From Candidatus Binataceae bacterium (GTDB taxonomy: Bacteria > Desulfobacterota > Binatia > Binatales > Binataceae), in the NCBI GenBank assembly GCA_035508495.1, contig DATJMX010000035.1:1-64000 (forward strand): DNA of 64,000 nucleotides, read 5' to 3'. Shown one piece after another: positions 15,151 through 23,806 of this stretch; within the stretch, counting starts at the first letter, position 1; every line of letters begins with the position of its first letter. Position numbers and translations under genes: made by a program. Under the pieces are notes generated by a model that made no database searches, was not told the DNA's origin, and saw only the letters and a list, made by a program, of their open reading frames with translations.

Positions 15151-16662
15151 ATGGATCATCACGGGATGCTGACCGCGGCGCTCAACGCCCGAGTGGCCGA
15201 GGTCTTGCCCGACCCCACCCCAATCACGGAGGCTCCGCTGCTTTCGGCGCGGCTCGGATTTCCCGTGCTGCTCAAGCGCGAGGACATGACGCCGATCTTT
15301 TCCTTCAAATTGCGCGGCGCGTACAACCGAATCGCGCATCTTGATCATGCCGCTAAAGCGCGCGGCGTTATCGCCGCGTCGGCCGGGAACCACGCACAGG
15401 GCGTTGCCTATTCGGCTGCGAGGCTGGGACTACGCGCGCGGCTGGTGATGCCGACAACGACGCCGCTCATCAAGATCGATGCGGTCCGGCGTCATGGCGC
15501 GCAGGTCGATCTGTTCGGTGATAACTATTCCGAAGCTGCCGACCATGAGGCGGAGCTCGCGCGCGCAACGGGCATGGTTACGATTCCGCCCTTTGACGAT
15601 CACGTCGTGATAGCAGGTCAGGCGACGATTGCGCTCGAGCTGCTGCGGCAAGCCGACTGCGGATCGATTTTCGTCCCCGTCGGCGGCGGCGGACTAGCCG
15701 GCGGTATTGCCGCGGTGATCAAGGCTGTGCGACCGCAGGTGCGCGTCATCGGCGTTGAACCCAACGACTCCGATGCGATGACGCAATCAATCCGTGCCGG
15801 GCGGCGCGTTGAGCTCGAGCATGTCGGGACCTTCGCTGACGGCGTCGCGGTGCGAATCGTGGGTGAGCATACGTTTGAGCTCTGTCGCCATTATCTCGAC
15901 GATTGCATTACGGTCGGCGTCGATGAAATCTGCGCGGCGATAAAAGACGTCTTCGAAGACACACGCACCGTGCTCGAACCCGCGGGCGCCCTCGGCGTCG
16001 CGGGCCTCAAGCACTATGCGCGTCAAGGCCGAGTGCCGCACGGAGCTGCGCTCGCTATCGCATCGGGCGCCAATGTAAATTTCAGCCGGCTTGCGTTTGT
16101 GGCGGAACGCACCGCGCTCGGCGAGCGGCACGAGGCGATGCTCGCCGTGACGATTCCGGAACGCGTTGGTGCATTCCTCGAATTCGCCACACTGATCGGC
16201 GATCGCAATATCACCGAGTTCAATTACCGGCTGTCGTCGCGCCAGGAGGCGCATATCTTCGTCGGGATCGAGACGGGCGGCCCGGCTGAAGCGGACGAGA
16301 TCGCGCGCGTGCTGAACCAGCGCGGCTTTCGATACTGCGATCTCACGGACAACGAGCTTGCGAAATCGCACGTGCGTCATATGGTCGGGGGACGAGCGCG
16401 CGAAGTGCGCGACGAAGTGTTGTTCAGCTTCGAATTTCCGGAGCGTCCCGGAGCGCTGCTCAAGTTTCTCACCGCGCTCGGCAGCCGCTGGAACATCTCG
16501 CTCTTTCACTATCGCAATAACGGCGGCGCCTGGGGCCGCGTTCTCTGCGGTTTCGAAGCGTCAGCCGACCAGCGGACCGCGCTGATAGAACGCCTCGCGG
16601 CGTTGGGCTTTGCCTATCGGGAGGAAACAACAAATCCAGCCGCCGAATTTTTCTTGAGATGA
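15151..16662 (+). CDS. ilvA: Biosynthetic threonine ammonia-lyase (threonine dehydratase)
   Basis: 503 residues. The PLP domain (about 1-320) has Lys53 in SFKLRGAYN, the SAGNHAQGVA loop and the GGGGLAGG phosphate-binding loop. Two ACT-like regulatory subdomains follow (about 330-410 and 425-500; PERVGAFLEF and PERPGALLKF). It converts threonine to 2-oxobutyrate, the first step to isoleucine. Two regulatory subdomains match the long, isoleucine-inhibited IlvA of E. coli. The ATG at 15151 follows AGGGAG; the frame is open upstream but that part overlaps the terminator. Expression is probably controlled by attenuation. Confidence 0.92.
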   Translation: MDHHGMLTAALNARVAEVLPDPTPITEAPLLSARLGFPVLLKREDMTPIFSFKLRGAYNRIAHLDHAAKARGVIAASAGNHAQGVAYSAARLGLRARLVMPTTTPLIKIDAVRRHGAQVDLFGDNYSEAADHEAELARATGMVTIPPFDDHVVIAGQATIALELLRQADCGSIFVPVGGGGLAGGIAAVIKAVRPQVRVIGVEPNDSDAMTQSIRAGRRVELEHVGTFADGVAVRIVGEHTFELCRHYLDDCITVGVDEICAAIKDVFEDTRTVLEPAGALGVAGLKHYARQGRVPHGAALAIASGANVNFSRLAFVAERTALGERHEAMLAVTIPERVGAFLEFATLIGDRNITEFNYRLSSRQEAHIFVGIETGGPAEADEIARVLNQRGFRYCDLTDNELAKSHVRHMVGGRAREVRDEVLFSFEFPERPGALLKFLTALGSRWNISLFHYRNNGGAWGRVLCGFEASADQRTALIERLAALGFAYREETTNPAAEFFLR

Positions 16663-16680
16663 ACTCGCGTGCGCCCTCCC

Positions 16681-16740
16681 AATAGCCTCGCCCGCGGCTG
16701 ACGCCGCAGGCGGAAGCGCACACCGGGAGAGGCCGCGGAG
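16681..16740. repeat. Dispersed palindromic repeat, copy 1 (see 34653-34710)
   Basis: About 58 bases closely resemble 34653-34710 (AATAGCCTC, GCGGCTG, CCGCAGGCGGAAG, ACACCGGGAGAGG). In this copy the outer inverted arms are less perfect. It lies in the 271-base gap between the convergent ilvA and receiver genes, which holds no gene. Confidence 0.6.
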
Positions 16741-16766
16741 CGCTTCGTAAGCGAATCGCTCCGCGG
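16733..16766. other. Long GC-rich hairpin between convergent genes
   Basis: CCGCGGAGCG (16733-16742) pairs perfectly with CGCTCCGCGG (16757-16766), and the loop can add four further pairs (TTCG/CGAA). No T run follows, so it may be a repeat-derived hairpin or stop transcription only weakly. Confidence 0.5.
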
Positions 16767-16933
16767 GTGAGGGTGCAGCGTCTCGAAGCTTGGCAGAATG
16801 TGAGCAACGAAGATCCCGGCTTGCGTCCTTCGCTGCACCCACAACCGCGCGTCACGCCGCTTGCGATAATGATCGCAACCGCCGCGCCACGCGACCGCTC
16901 CCATTTTGCGGGCGAGGTATTCAGAAAGGCGTT

Positions 16934-17284
16934 TTAGGACTTTAAGAGTTCGGCGAGCTTGGCGGTGAATTCGCTGCGGGAGAGGGTTTGCTCGAAGCCG
17001 GCTTCGCGCGCGGCTTTCAGCGGTTTCAGATCGATGTGCGAGGCGAAGCCTACGAGGCGGGCCGAGGGCGCCGCGCTGCGAACTTTTGCCGCGGTCTCGG
17101 CGGCGGGAAATGATCCATCTGACAGGTCCGCGAAAACGATCGAAGGTTTGAGCTCGGTGCAGCGCTTTTCCACCACGCTCAGGTCGGAGGCGTATCCGAT
17201 CTCTGCGCCAACGATGTTTGCCACCGCATCGATCTTCGAGCGGAAGAACAAATCGCGAACCAGCCCTAGTGCGACAATGCTCAT
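16934..17284 (-). CDS. Receiver-like (degenerate response regulator) protein
   Basis: 116 residues with a CheY-like alternation of strands and helices (SIVALGLVRDLFF, IVFADLSD, ARLVGFASHID, AREAGFEQTLSRSEF). The acidic site is shifted (ADLSD) and the usual Lys-Pro near the end is replaced by SRSE, so normal phosphotransfer is doubtful. Its ATG overlaps the stop of the upstream glycine oxidase gene by four bases (ATGA), so the two are translationally coupled. An alternative, upstream start in the same frame would lie within the oxidase gene. The role is unknown; similar short receiver-like proteins follow thiO-type genes only rarely in my experience of such operons. Confidence 0.6.
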   Translation of the reverse strand: MSIVALGLVRDLFFRSKIDAVANIVGAEIGYASDLSVVEKRCTELKPSIVFADLSDGSFPAAETAAKVRSAAPSARLVGFASHIDLKPLKAAREAGFEQTLSRSEFTAKLAELLKS

Positions 17285-18447
17285 AATGCCTTCAAGGTGA
17301 GCGGGACTTTCTGCGCCCTGCCCTCGCGGAATCGCGCGGGTAAGACATCTTTCAAGTCGATTCGTGGTCGGCGCTCTTTGACGAGGTCCGCGACGATCTC
17401 GCCCGTGAGCGCCGATAGCAAGATACCGCTGCGGAAATGCCCCGACGCGTAGATCACATTCGAGACCGTTGGCGACGGTCCGATCACCGGCACCAGGTCG
17501 TCGGTCGCGGGACGCAGTCCTGCCCACGCCTCGCGAAATGGAATCGCGCCGAGTTGCGGCGAGAGGCGACGCACCGCGCGCAGGATCACTTCCATCCCGG
17601 CCATCGTGACGCTCTTGTTGAAGCCCGCCTCCTCGAAGATCGAACCGGCAATCACGCGGCCATCGCGGCGCGGTACAAGGATTCCATCACCGGAAAAAAG
17701 CGACGGCGCGAGGACGCCAGGGCGCGCATCGAAACAAATGATCTGGCCGCGCACCGGATAGAAGCGGATCCCGTCCTGCTCGAGGCCGCGGATTTCGCTG
17801 CTCCAAGCGCCCGCCGCGACGATCACGACATCGGCCGATTCGGTCGAGCCGTCGTCGAGCCGCACGCCCGCGGCTTTGCCGCCGCGCTCGATGATCGCGT
17901 CGACGCGCGCGCCTTCGCGAATCTGGGTGCCCTTGTTCACGGCGGCATTGATATACGCCTGCGTCAGCTTGCGATTGTCGGTGCGCCGATTGGTCGGCAT
18001 GTGCAGCGCGTAAACGACCTCGTGCGACAGCGTCGGCGCGAGCTTCAGAGCTTCCGCGGCCGTGAGTTCCTCAACGATACCACCGCCCGCCTGCTGCCAC
18101 GCCGCTCGCGCCTTCAAATCCTCGACGGTGCCGCTGTTGAACGCGACGTAGAGCACGCCGTGTTCGTCGTACTCAGGATCGACGCCGCTCTCGCGCGTGA
18201 GGCGCTCGATGTTTTCATCGAAGGAGCGCTTCGCCTCCATCGCGATATCGAAGAACGGCCCCGGTTCGTGCGCCTCAGCCTGTGGCGCGATAAGTCCGGC
18301 GGCCGCCCACGAGGCTTCCTGCCCGAGTCTGCCACGCTCGAGCATCGTGACTTCGAGGCCTTCGCTCGCAAGCCGCCACGACACCGACGCGCCGATTATT
18401 CCTCCGCCAATTACAACTGCTTTCACTCCAAGTGAGTTTACCGGCAT
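17281..18447 (-). CDS. thiO: FAD-dependent glycine/D-amino-acid oxidase (ThiO family)
   Basis: 388 residues. Rossmann FAD motif VVIGGGIIGASVSWRLA at the N-terminus, then the DAO fold with VRGQIICFDA and the C-terminal GLRPATDDLVPVIGP, SGHFRSGILLS motifs typical of ThiO. ThiO oxidises glycine to the imine used for the thiazole ring of thiamine; other thi genes are not in this window, so a general D-amino-acid oxidase is the alternative. Start: the ATG at 18447 was chosen; the frame is open further upstream, and a GTG at about 18426 next to the FAD motif is also possible. Confidence 0.75.
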   Translation of the reverse strand: MPVNSLGVKAVVIGGGIIGASVSWRLASEGLEVTMLERGRLGQEASWAAAGLIAPQAEAHEPGPFFDIAMEAKRSFDENIERLTRESGVDPEYDEHGVLYVAFNSGTVEDLKARAAWQQAGGGIVEELTAAEALKLAPTLSHEVVYALHMPTNRRTDNRKLTQAYINAAVNKGTQIREGARVDAIIERGGKAAGVRLDDGSTESADVVIVAAGAWSSEIRGLEQDGIRFYPVRGQIICFDARPGVLAPSLFSGDGILVPRRDGRVIAGSIFEEAGFNKSVTMAGMEVILRAVRRLSPQLGAIPFREAWAGLRPATDDLVPVIGPSPTVSNVIYASGHFRSGILLSALTGEIVADLVKERRPRIDLKDVLPARFREGRAQKVPLTLKAL

Positions 18448-18496
18448 CGATGACAAGGCGAAACGCCTCTCAATGGCTCTGTCTTTTGGGCAGATC

Positions 18497-18566
18497 GTTC
18501 GCAGTACGAACAATCCTGTCTTTCTTGACAAGATTGAGGACGCTTCTATATTGTCCGCCGTGACAA
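18497..18566. promoter_or_regulatory. Promoter TTGACA-N16-TATATT flanked by TGTC-N6-GACA operator-like sites
   Basis: TTGACA at 18525-18530 and TATATT at 18547-18552 form a strong promoter reading into the TetR gene. Two copies of TGTC-N6-GACA (18517-18530 and 18552-18565, the latter extended to TTGTC/GACAA) overlap the -35 box and the expected transcription start, 35 bases apart centre to centre. A further inverted repeat GTTCG-N5-CGAAC lies at 18497-18511. Autorepression by the TetR protein is likely. Confidence 0.6.
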
Positions 18567-18588
18567 GATTCCCTCTACCAGGCAGGCC

Positions 18589-19257
18589 ATGGCGAGACCG
18601 CGCATCGGTGATCAGCGACGAGAAGAGATACTGGCCGCTTTCGAGGCGTGCGTGGTGCGCAAGGGCCTGGAGAAAACCACCCTCGGTGACGTTGCAAAGG
18701 AAGCCGGCCAGCCGCGATCGCTGGTCCGCTACTTCGCCGGCAATCGCGCCGAGCTCGTCGCGCTTTTGATCGATCGCCTGGTCAAGCGCAGCATCGATCG
18801 GCTACTTGAACTCCGTGCGCAATGCGGCCGTGGCGCCCGGACGCAAATGATCGCGTTGCTGTTCGAGGCGCTGTTTTCCGATCCAGTTACCAACACGATT
18901 ATCGTCGAACTCTGGCACATGTCGTACCGTTCGGCGTCGCTTAGAAATCGCCTTGCCAGGACCTACGAATACGCAATCGCGGAGATGGCAAAGCATCTGT
19001 CGCGCGGCGAGGTGGACCGCACGAGCCCCGAGTTCGATGCGATTTTTGCGACCTTTTCCCTGGGTCTTGGCGCGGCCGTTCTGAAGCACTTCGGCGTCTT
19101 GCCCAACGACCCGGCCCAACTGCTGCGGATCGCCCAACGCGTGGCCGCTAACGCATCCCGACAGAATAACCCCAGAGAAAAACGACGAGGAGTCAAACCA
19201 CATGCCCCGGCAAGCCGAAGAAACAGGGTTCGGATCACTGCGCATCTTCTCGGGTGA
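18589..19257 (+). CDS. TetR/AcrR-family transcriptional regulator
   Basis: 222 residues. The N-terminal helix-turn-helix (about 10-55; RREEILAAFEACVVRKGLEK, TTLGDVAKEAGQPRSLVRYF) is typical of TetR, with a helical ligand domain behind it (about 60-195). The last 25 residues are basic and unstructured and overlap the next gene. It probably represses its own operon, including the serine hydrolase whose start lies 56 bases before this stop. The ligand is unknown; it may be a substrate or product of the hydrolase. Confidence 0.85.
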   Translation: MARPRIGDQRREEILAAFEACVVRKGLEKTTLGDVAKEAGQPRSLVRYFAGNRAELVALLIDRLVKRSIDRLLELRAQCGRGARTQMIALLFEALFSDPVTNTIIVELWHMSYRSASLRNRLARTYEYAIAEMAKHLSRGEVDRTSPEFDAIFATFSLGLGAAVLKHFGVLPNDPAQLLRIAQRVAANASRQNNPREKRRGVKPHAPASRRNRVRITAHLLG

Positions 19258-20359
19258 ACCGCAGGACGACAACTTCGCCAACCTGAAAAATCTCGTGAAG
19301 GTCAAGGAGATGAGGCCTTCCTCGCGGCCGTTCGAATTTTCGACGGGACCTGCGATCGCATTGCCAAAGACTTACGAGGTCAACGGCGTGTCGAAGGAAC
19401 TGAAGCGCCTGCTCGAGGAAACGCATACCGTCGCGTTGTTCGTGCTCAAGGATGGCGCCGTCAGATTCGAAGATTACGCAAGCACCGGTGGACGGAAAAC
19501 CCAGTGGATTTCAATGTCGGTGGCGAAGAGCTTCACCTCGGCCCTGGTTGGGATCGCATTGGCAGAAGGCCGGATCGGCAGCCTCGAGGATCCCATCGAC
19601 AAGTACGTGCCGAAGCTGTCCAGGTCCGCGTATGACGGGGTGCGCATCAAGGACGTGCTGCAAATGTCGTCTGGGGCGCGATGGTACGAGGACTACAGCG
19701 ATCCCAAATCCGATATTTTCCGCCTGAGAGTCGCATGGGAGCGCGGCGGCTCGCTCGACGATTTCGTCGCGAGCTTGCCCAGGGAGAAACCTCCCGGCAC
19801 GGTATGCAAATACGATTCGGCCGATACCCAGGCATTGGGCATGCTGCTCGTGAGCGTCACGGGAAAATCGATCGGCGATTACATGCAGGAGAAGCTATGC
19901 GAACCGCTCGGCATGGAGTCGTCGAGTTATTGGTTAATCGACGACCGAGGCCGCGAGCTGGCTTTCGGCGGCCTGCTCATGACCGCCCGGGATTTCGCCA
20001 AGCTGGGTGAACTCTATCGCAACGGCGGTGTGTGGAGCGGGAAGCAGGTTGTACCGGCGCACTACGTCGCCGCGTCGACGAGGGCCGACGCTCCTCACCT
20101 GGCGCCGGGCAAGCCGATCATCGCCGATCATACGCTTCCTCTCGGATACGGTTATCAGTGGTGGCTTCCGGAGGGCGACCGCGGCGAGTTCACGGGGATC
20201 GGGGTCTATAACCAGTTTGTTTATGTCGATCCGTCGCGCGGCGTCGTCATTGTGAAGCTGTCGGCCAATCCGGCTTATGGTACGACGGCTGATGAAGAAA
20301 CCAACCTGGACTTTCACAATGTCTGCGCGCTGCGCGCTATCAGCGGTCAGTTAGATTGA
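19202..20359 (+). CDS. Serine hydrolase of the beta-lactamase class C / esterase EstB family
   Basis: 385 residues, no signal peptide. The SxxK motif is SVAK (Ser106, Lys109), and a Tyr-x-Ser/Asn motif appears as YDS in CKYDSADTQ; a GYGYQWW segment and a C-terminal beta strand complete the fold. Cytoplasmic members are mostly esterases or 6-aminohexanoate-dimer-hydrolase-like amidases rather than antibiotic-resistance enzymes. The ATG at 19202 follows ACGAGGAG and lies inside the 3' end of the TetR gene, so both are on one mRNA and the regulator probably controls this enzyme. Confidence 0.8.
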   Translation: MPRQAEETGFGSLRIFSGEPQDDNFANLKNLVKVKEMRPSSRPFEFSTGPAIALPKTYEVNGVSKELKRLLEETHTVALFVLKDGAVRFEDYASTGGRKTQWISMSVAKSFTSALVGIALAEGRIGSLEDPIDKYVPKLSRSAYDGVRIKDVLQMSSGARWYEDYSDPKSDIFRLRVAWERGGSLDDFVASLPREKPPGTVCKYDSADTQALGMLLVSVTGKSIGDYMQEKLCEPLGMESSSYWLIDDRGRELAFGGLLMTARDFAKLGELYRNGGVWSGKQVVPAHYVAASTRADAPHLAPGKPIIADHTLPLGYGYQWWLPEGDRGEFTGIGVYNQFVYVDPSRGVVIVKLSANPAYGTTADEETNLDFHNVCALRAISGQLD

Positions 20360-20447
20360 GTCGAATCGGTCGCGATAGCAGACCGTGCGAGTCATAATGT
20401 GGCGAACGACTAACGACTAGGATTTAGTCTCGATGGAGATTTGAAAA

Positions 20448-22397
20448 ATGAATGTGAGGACAATCGAGAAGCCTGCCAGCGCAGGATTGGCGACGCAGCA
20501 TCCCCTGGCTCCCCTGACTCCGTCGGAGATCGCGAAAGTCGTGAGCATCGTCCAAGCTTCGCCGCTCTTCAACGACAAGACTCGCTTCGAAGTCATTGAG
20601 CTATTGGAGCCATCTAAGGCTCTTGTTCGTGCGCTCAAACCAGGTCAGAAACTTCCCCGTGAAGCGCGGGCCAACATCTTCACGGCGGGCAAGATCGGCG
20701 TCGCGCGTCTAAAGGTTTCACTCGACGAAGAGAAGATCATCAGCGCCGAAGAACTTCCCGATCAGCGTCCCATGATCCAGCTCGAGCAGTTCCTCCTGGT
20801 CGAGAGCACCGTGCGCGCTGACCCGCGCTTCGCCGCGGGATGCGCCAAGCGCGGCATCACCGACATGAGCAAAGTATGCATCGATCCGTGGTCGGCCGGC
20901 AGCTTCGACGTTCCCGGCGAAGAAGGACGACATCTGTGCCACGTCTTTGCATGGGTGCGCCTTTACAAGAATGAAAACTTCTACGCGCATCCGATCGAGG
21001 GCCTCAACGCCGTCATCGATCTGAACAGCGGCGAAGTCATCCGCGTCGATGACTATGGCGTCGTGCCGATTCCGATGAACGAGGTGAACTACGAGGCGCA
21101 GTTTCTGAAGAGTGATCGCCAGGCGCTCAAGCCGATCGACGTGGTGCAGCCCGAGGGCGTCAACTTCGCGATCGAAGATGGCGTGCTGACCTGGGACAAA
21201 TGGCAGCTCGTCGTCGGCTTCAACGCGCGCGAGGGTCTGACGCTGCACGATATCCGCTACGACGACCGCCCTGTGATCTACCGCGCCTCGATCGTCGAGA
21301 TGCTGGTGCCGTATGGCTCGCCGGACAACGGTCACTTCCGCAAGCACGTGTTCGATATCGGCGAGTATGGGCTCGGCAAGCTCGTCAATTCGCTGAAGCT
21401 CGGATGTGACTGCCTGGGCGCCATTGAATATCTAGATGTCAACGTCAATATGATGGACGGCTCGCTGATGACGATCGAGAATGCCATCTGCATCCACGAG
21501 GAGGACTCGGGCCTGCTGTGGAAGCATACCGACTTCCGCACCGACCGCACCGAAGTGCGCCGCGCACGCAAGCTCGTAGTTTCAATGATCGCGACGGTTG
21601 GCAACTACGAATATGCCTTCTACTGGTACCTGCATCTCGACGGCGCTATCGAGTTTGAGATGAAAGCGACCGGGATCATCAACACGGTGGCGTGTGAGCC
21701 TGGCAAGCCGGGCAAGTATGCGACCGAAGTTTCGCCCGGCGTCGCAGGACAGATTCATCAGCACATCTTCTGCGCGCGCCTCGACATGGCAATCGATGGC
21801 GACGCGAACAGCGTCATCGAGCAGAACACTTACGCTGAGACCGAGGACTCGCAGAATCGCTACGGCAACGCCTACTTCGACCAACCAACGCTGCTGAAGA
21901 CGGAACTGGAGGCAGGCCGGCGCATCAATCCCGAAACGATGCGCTACTGGAAGATCATCAATCCCAACGTGAAGAATCACGTCGGCCAGCCGACCGCATA
22001 TAAGCTCGAAGCGAAACACACCGTGACACCATTCGTGCGCAAGGATAGTTTCTCCGGACGCCGCGCCGGCTTCGTGCAGAATCACGTATGGGTCACAGCG
22101 TTCGATCCCGAGGAGCGCTATCCAGGCGGTGATTTCATGAATCACTCCAAGGGTGGCGGCCTGTCTGAGTTCGTAAAACAGAATCGCCCGATCGAGAACG
22201 CGGATATCGTGTTGTGGCACGTGTTCGGGTTGCATCACACGGTGCGGACCGAGGACTTCCCGGTTCAGCCGTGCGTGATGACGGGATTCAAGTTGATGCC
22301 GGCCGGGTTCTTCGATCGCAATCCAACGATCGATCTGCCGCCGGCCGCGAACAAGGCGAGTTGCTGCGCCAATGCCAATGGCGACGGGCATCATTGA
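20448..22397 (+). CDS. Copper-containing primary amine oxidase
   Basis: 649 residues, no signal peptide, similar in size to the cytosolic actinobacterial phenylethylamine and histamine oxidases. The topaquinone precursor is Tyr387 in the GNYEYAFYW motif, and the copper ligands include the HQHIF pair and a late His in HVFGLHHT. N2/N3 and catalytic domains are in normal order. It oxidises primary amines to aldehydes with release of ammonia and H2O2. GGAG lies 11 bases before the ATG. A transsulfuration-type PLP enzyme follows 28 bases later and may be co-transcribed. Confidence 0.9.
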   Translation: MNVRTIEKPASAGLATQHPLAPLTPSEIAKVVSIVQASPLFNDKTRFEVIELLEPSKALVRALKPGQKLPREARANIFTAGKIGVARLKVSLDEEKIISAEELPDQRPMIQLEQFLLVESTVRADPRFAAGCAKRGITDMSKVCIDPWSAGSFDVPGEEGRHLCHVFAWVRLYKNENFYAHPIEGLNAVIDLNSGEVIRVDDYGVVPIPMNEVNYEAQFLKSDRQALKPIDVVQPEGVNFAIEDGVLTWDKWQLVVGFNAREGLTLHDIRYDDRPVIYRASIVEMLVPYGSPDNGHFRKHVFDIGEYGLGKLVNSLKLGCDCLGAIEYLDVNVNMMDGSLMTIENAICIHEEDSGLLWKHTDFRTDRTEVRRARKLVVSMIATVGNYEYAFYWYLHLDGAIEFEMKATGIINTVACEPGKPGKYATEVSPGVAGQIHQHIFCARLDMAIDGDANSVIEQNTYAETEDSQNRYGNAYFDQPTLLKTELEAGRRINPETMRYWKIINPNVKNHVGQPTAYKLEAKHTVTPFVRKDSFSGRRAGFVQNHVWVTAFDPEERYPGGDFMNHSKGGGLSEFVKQNRPIENADIVLWHVFGLHHTVRTEDFPVQPCVMTGFKLMPAGFFDRNPTIDLPPAANKASCCANANGDGHH

Positions 22398-22425
22398 AAT
22401 CTAGCCACTCCGCGGGACGACCAGC

Positions 22426-23583
22426 ATGCGACGAATGAATGAGATCGAGACGAAGCTCATCCACGCCGGGGAAGCCTCGCCGCGGATCGGCGGCGCCGTC
22501 GCGATGCCGATCTTCCAGTCGTCAACCTTCGAGTACTCCGGGGAGAGCGACTACCACGACATCAAGTACATCCGGCTGAACAACACGCCCAATCACGCCG
22601 TGCTGCATGCGCGGCTGGCCGCGCTCGAAGGCGCCGAGGCCGCGCTGGTGACGGGCAGCGGGATGGCGGCGATCACGTCCACGCTGCTCGCGCTGGTGGG
22701 CGGCGGCGGGCATATGCTCGCGCAGGATTGCCTCTACGGCGGCACTCACGATTTGTTGACACAGGACTTTCCGCGCCTCGGCATCGAGGTCGATTTCGTC
22801 AATCCCGATGAGCCTCAGAGCTGGCGCGAGATGCTCCGCCCTAACACCAAGACGCTGTACGTCGAGACGATTTCGAATCCGCTGATGCAGATCGGCGATC
22901 TTGCTGCCGCGGTTGATTTTGCGCGCGCACATCGGCTGGTCTCGATCATCGACAATACTTTCGCAAGTCCGCTGAATTTTCGCCCGCCCGAGATCGGTTT
23001 CGATATTTCACTGCACAGCGCGACGAAATATCTGAACGGCCACAGCGATATCGTCGCGGGCGCCGTGGTCGGACGCGCCGCGCTGGTGAAGCAAGTCAAA
23101 CGCGTGCTCGATCACACCGGCGCGCCGCTCGATCCGCATGCCTGCTTCCTGCTTGAGCGCGGGCTCAAAACGCTCGCGGTTCGCGTGCGCTATCAGAATG
23201 AGAGCGCCCTCAAGATTGCGCGCTTCCTCGAGCAGCACGCGAAAGTCGCTCACGTCAACTATCCGGGCCTCGAGAGTCATCCGGCGAACCTGCGCGCGTG
23301 CGAGATGTTCGACGGCTTCGGCGGGATGCTGAGTTTCGAACTGCGCGGCGGCCTGACAACCGCGGAGCGCTTCCTCTCCGCGCTCACGATTCCGATCATC
23401 GCGCCGAGCCTCGGCGGCGTCGAATCTCTGATCACGCGCCCGGCCGCAACCTCTCATTCAGGAATGTCCGCGACGGATCGCGCGCGCGCAGGTATCAGCG
23501 ACGCGTTGATCCGAATGTCAGTAGGCCTCGAAGGGACCGATGATCTAATCGAGGACCTGAGCGCGGCGCTCGAGCAGTCGTAA
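22426..23583 (+). CDS. Cys/Met-metabolism PLP-dependent enzyme (cystathionine gamma-synthase / lyase type)
   Basis: 385 residues, type I PLP fold. Motifs: GSGMAAITST (cofactor phosphate), YVETISNPL, IIDNTFASP with the PLP Asp, and SATKYLNGHSD with the Schiff-base Lys201. C-terminal SLGGVESLITRPA is standard. Members include MetB, MetC, methionine gamma-lyase and sulfhydrylases; the key residues that separate these cannot be judged safely here. Start ATG at 22426, alternative at 22435. It lies directly behind the amine oxidase, but a functional link is not obvious. Confidence 0.85.
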   Translation: MRRMNEIETKLIHAGEASPRIGGAVAMPIFQSSTFEYSGESDYHDIKYIRLNNTPNHAVLHARLAALEGAEAALVTGSGMAAITSTLLALVGGGGHMLAQDCLYGGTHDLLTQDFPRLGIEVDFVNPDEPQSWREMLRPNTKTLYVETISNPLMQIGDLAAAVDFARAHRLVSIIDNTFASPLNFRPPEIGFDISLHSATKYLNGHSDIVAGAVVGRAALVKQVKRVLDHTGAPLDPHACFLLERGLKTLAVRVRYQNESALKIARFLEQHAKVAHVNYPGLESHPANLRACEMFDGFGGMLSFELRGGLTTAERFLSALTIPIIAPSLGGVESLITRPAATSHSGMSATDRARAGISDALIRMSVGLEGTDDLIEDLSAALEQS

Positions 23584-23806
23584 TCGCTCTGCGTCGGCGA
23601 CGTATCAGTTTCGATCGCTCTGTCGATAGCTTGGCCCTATTTCGCGACGGCGCCGCCGTCGATGCGCGCCTCTCGCGTGCGATAGCCGCCTAAAGAAAGG
23701 CATCGCCCGACTCTCCCGCCGCAAAGCATGGGCACTCCGGTTGCTTTTCATGCGGGGCACCGCTCACTTCGCGTGCTCTCGATTAGAGCTTCAAAGCAGC
23801 AGCGCC

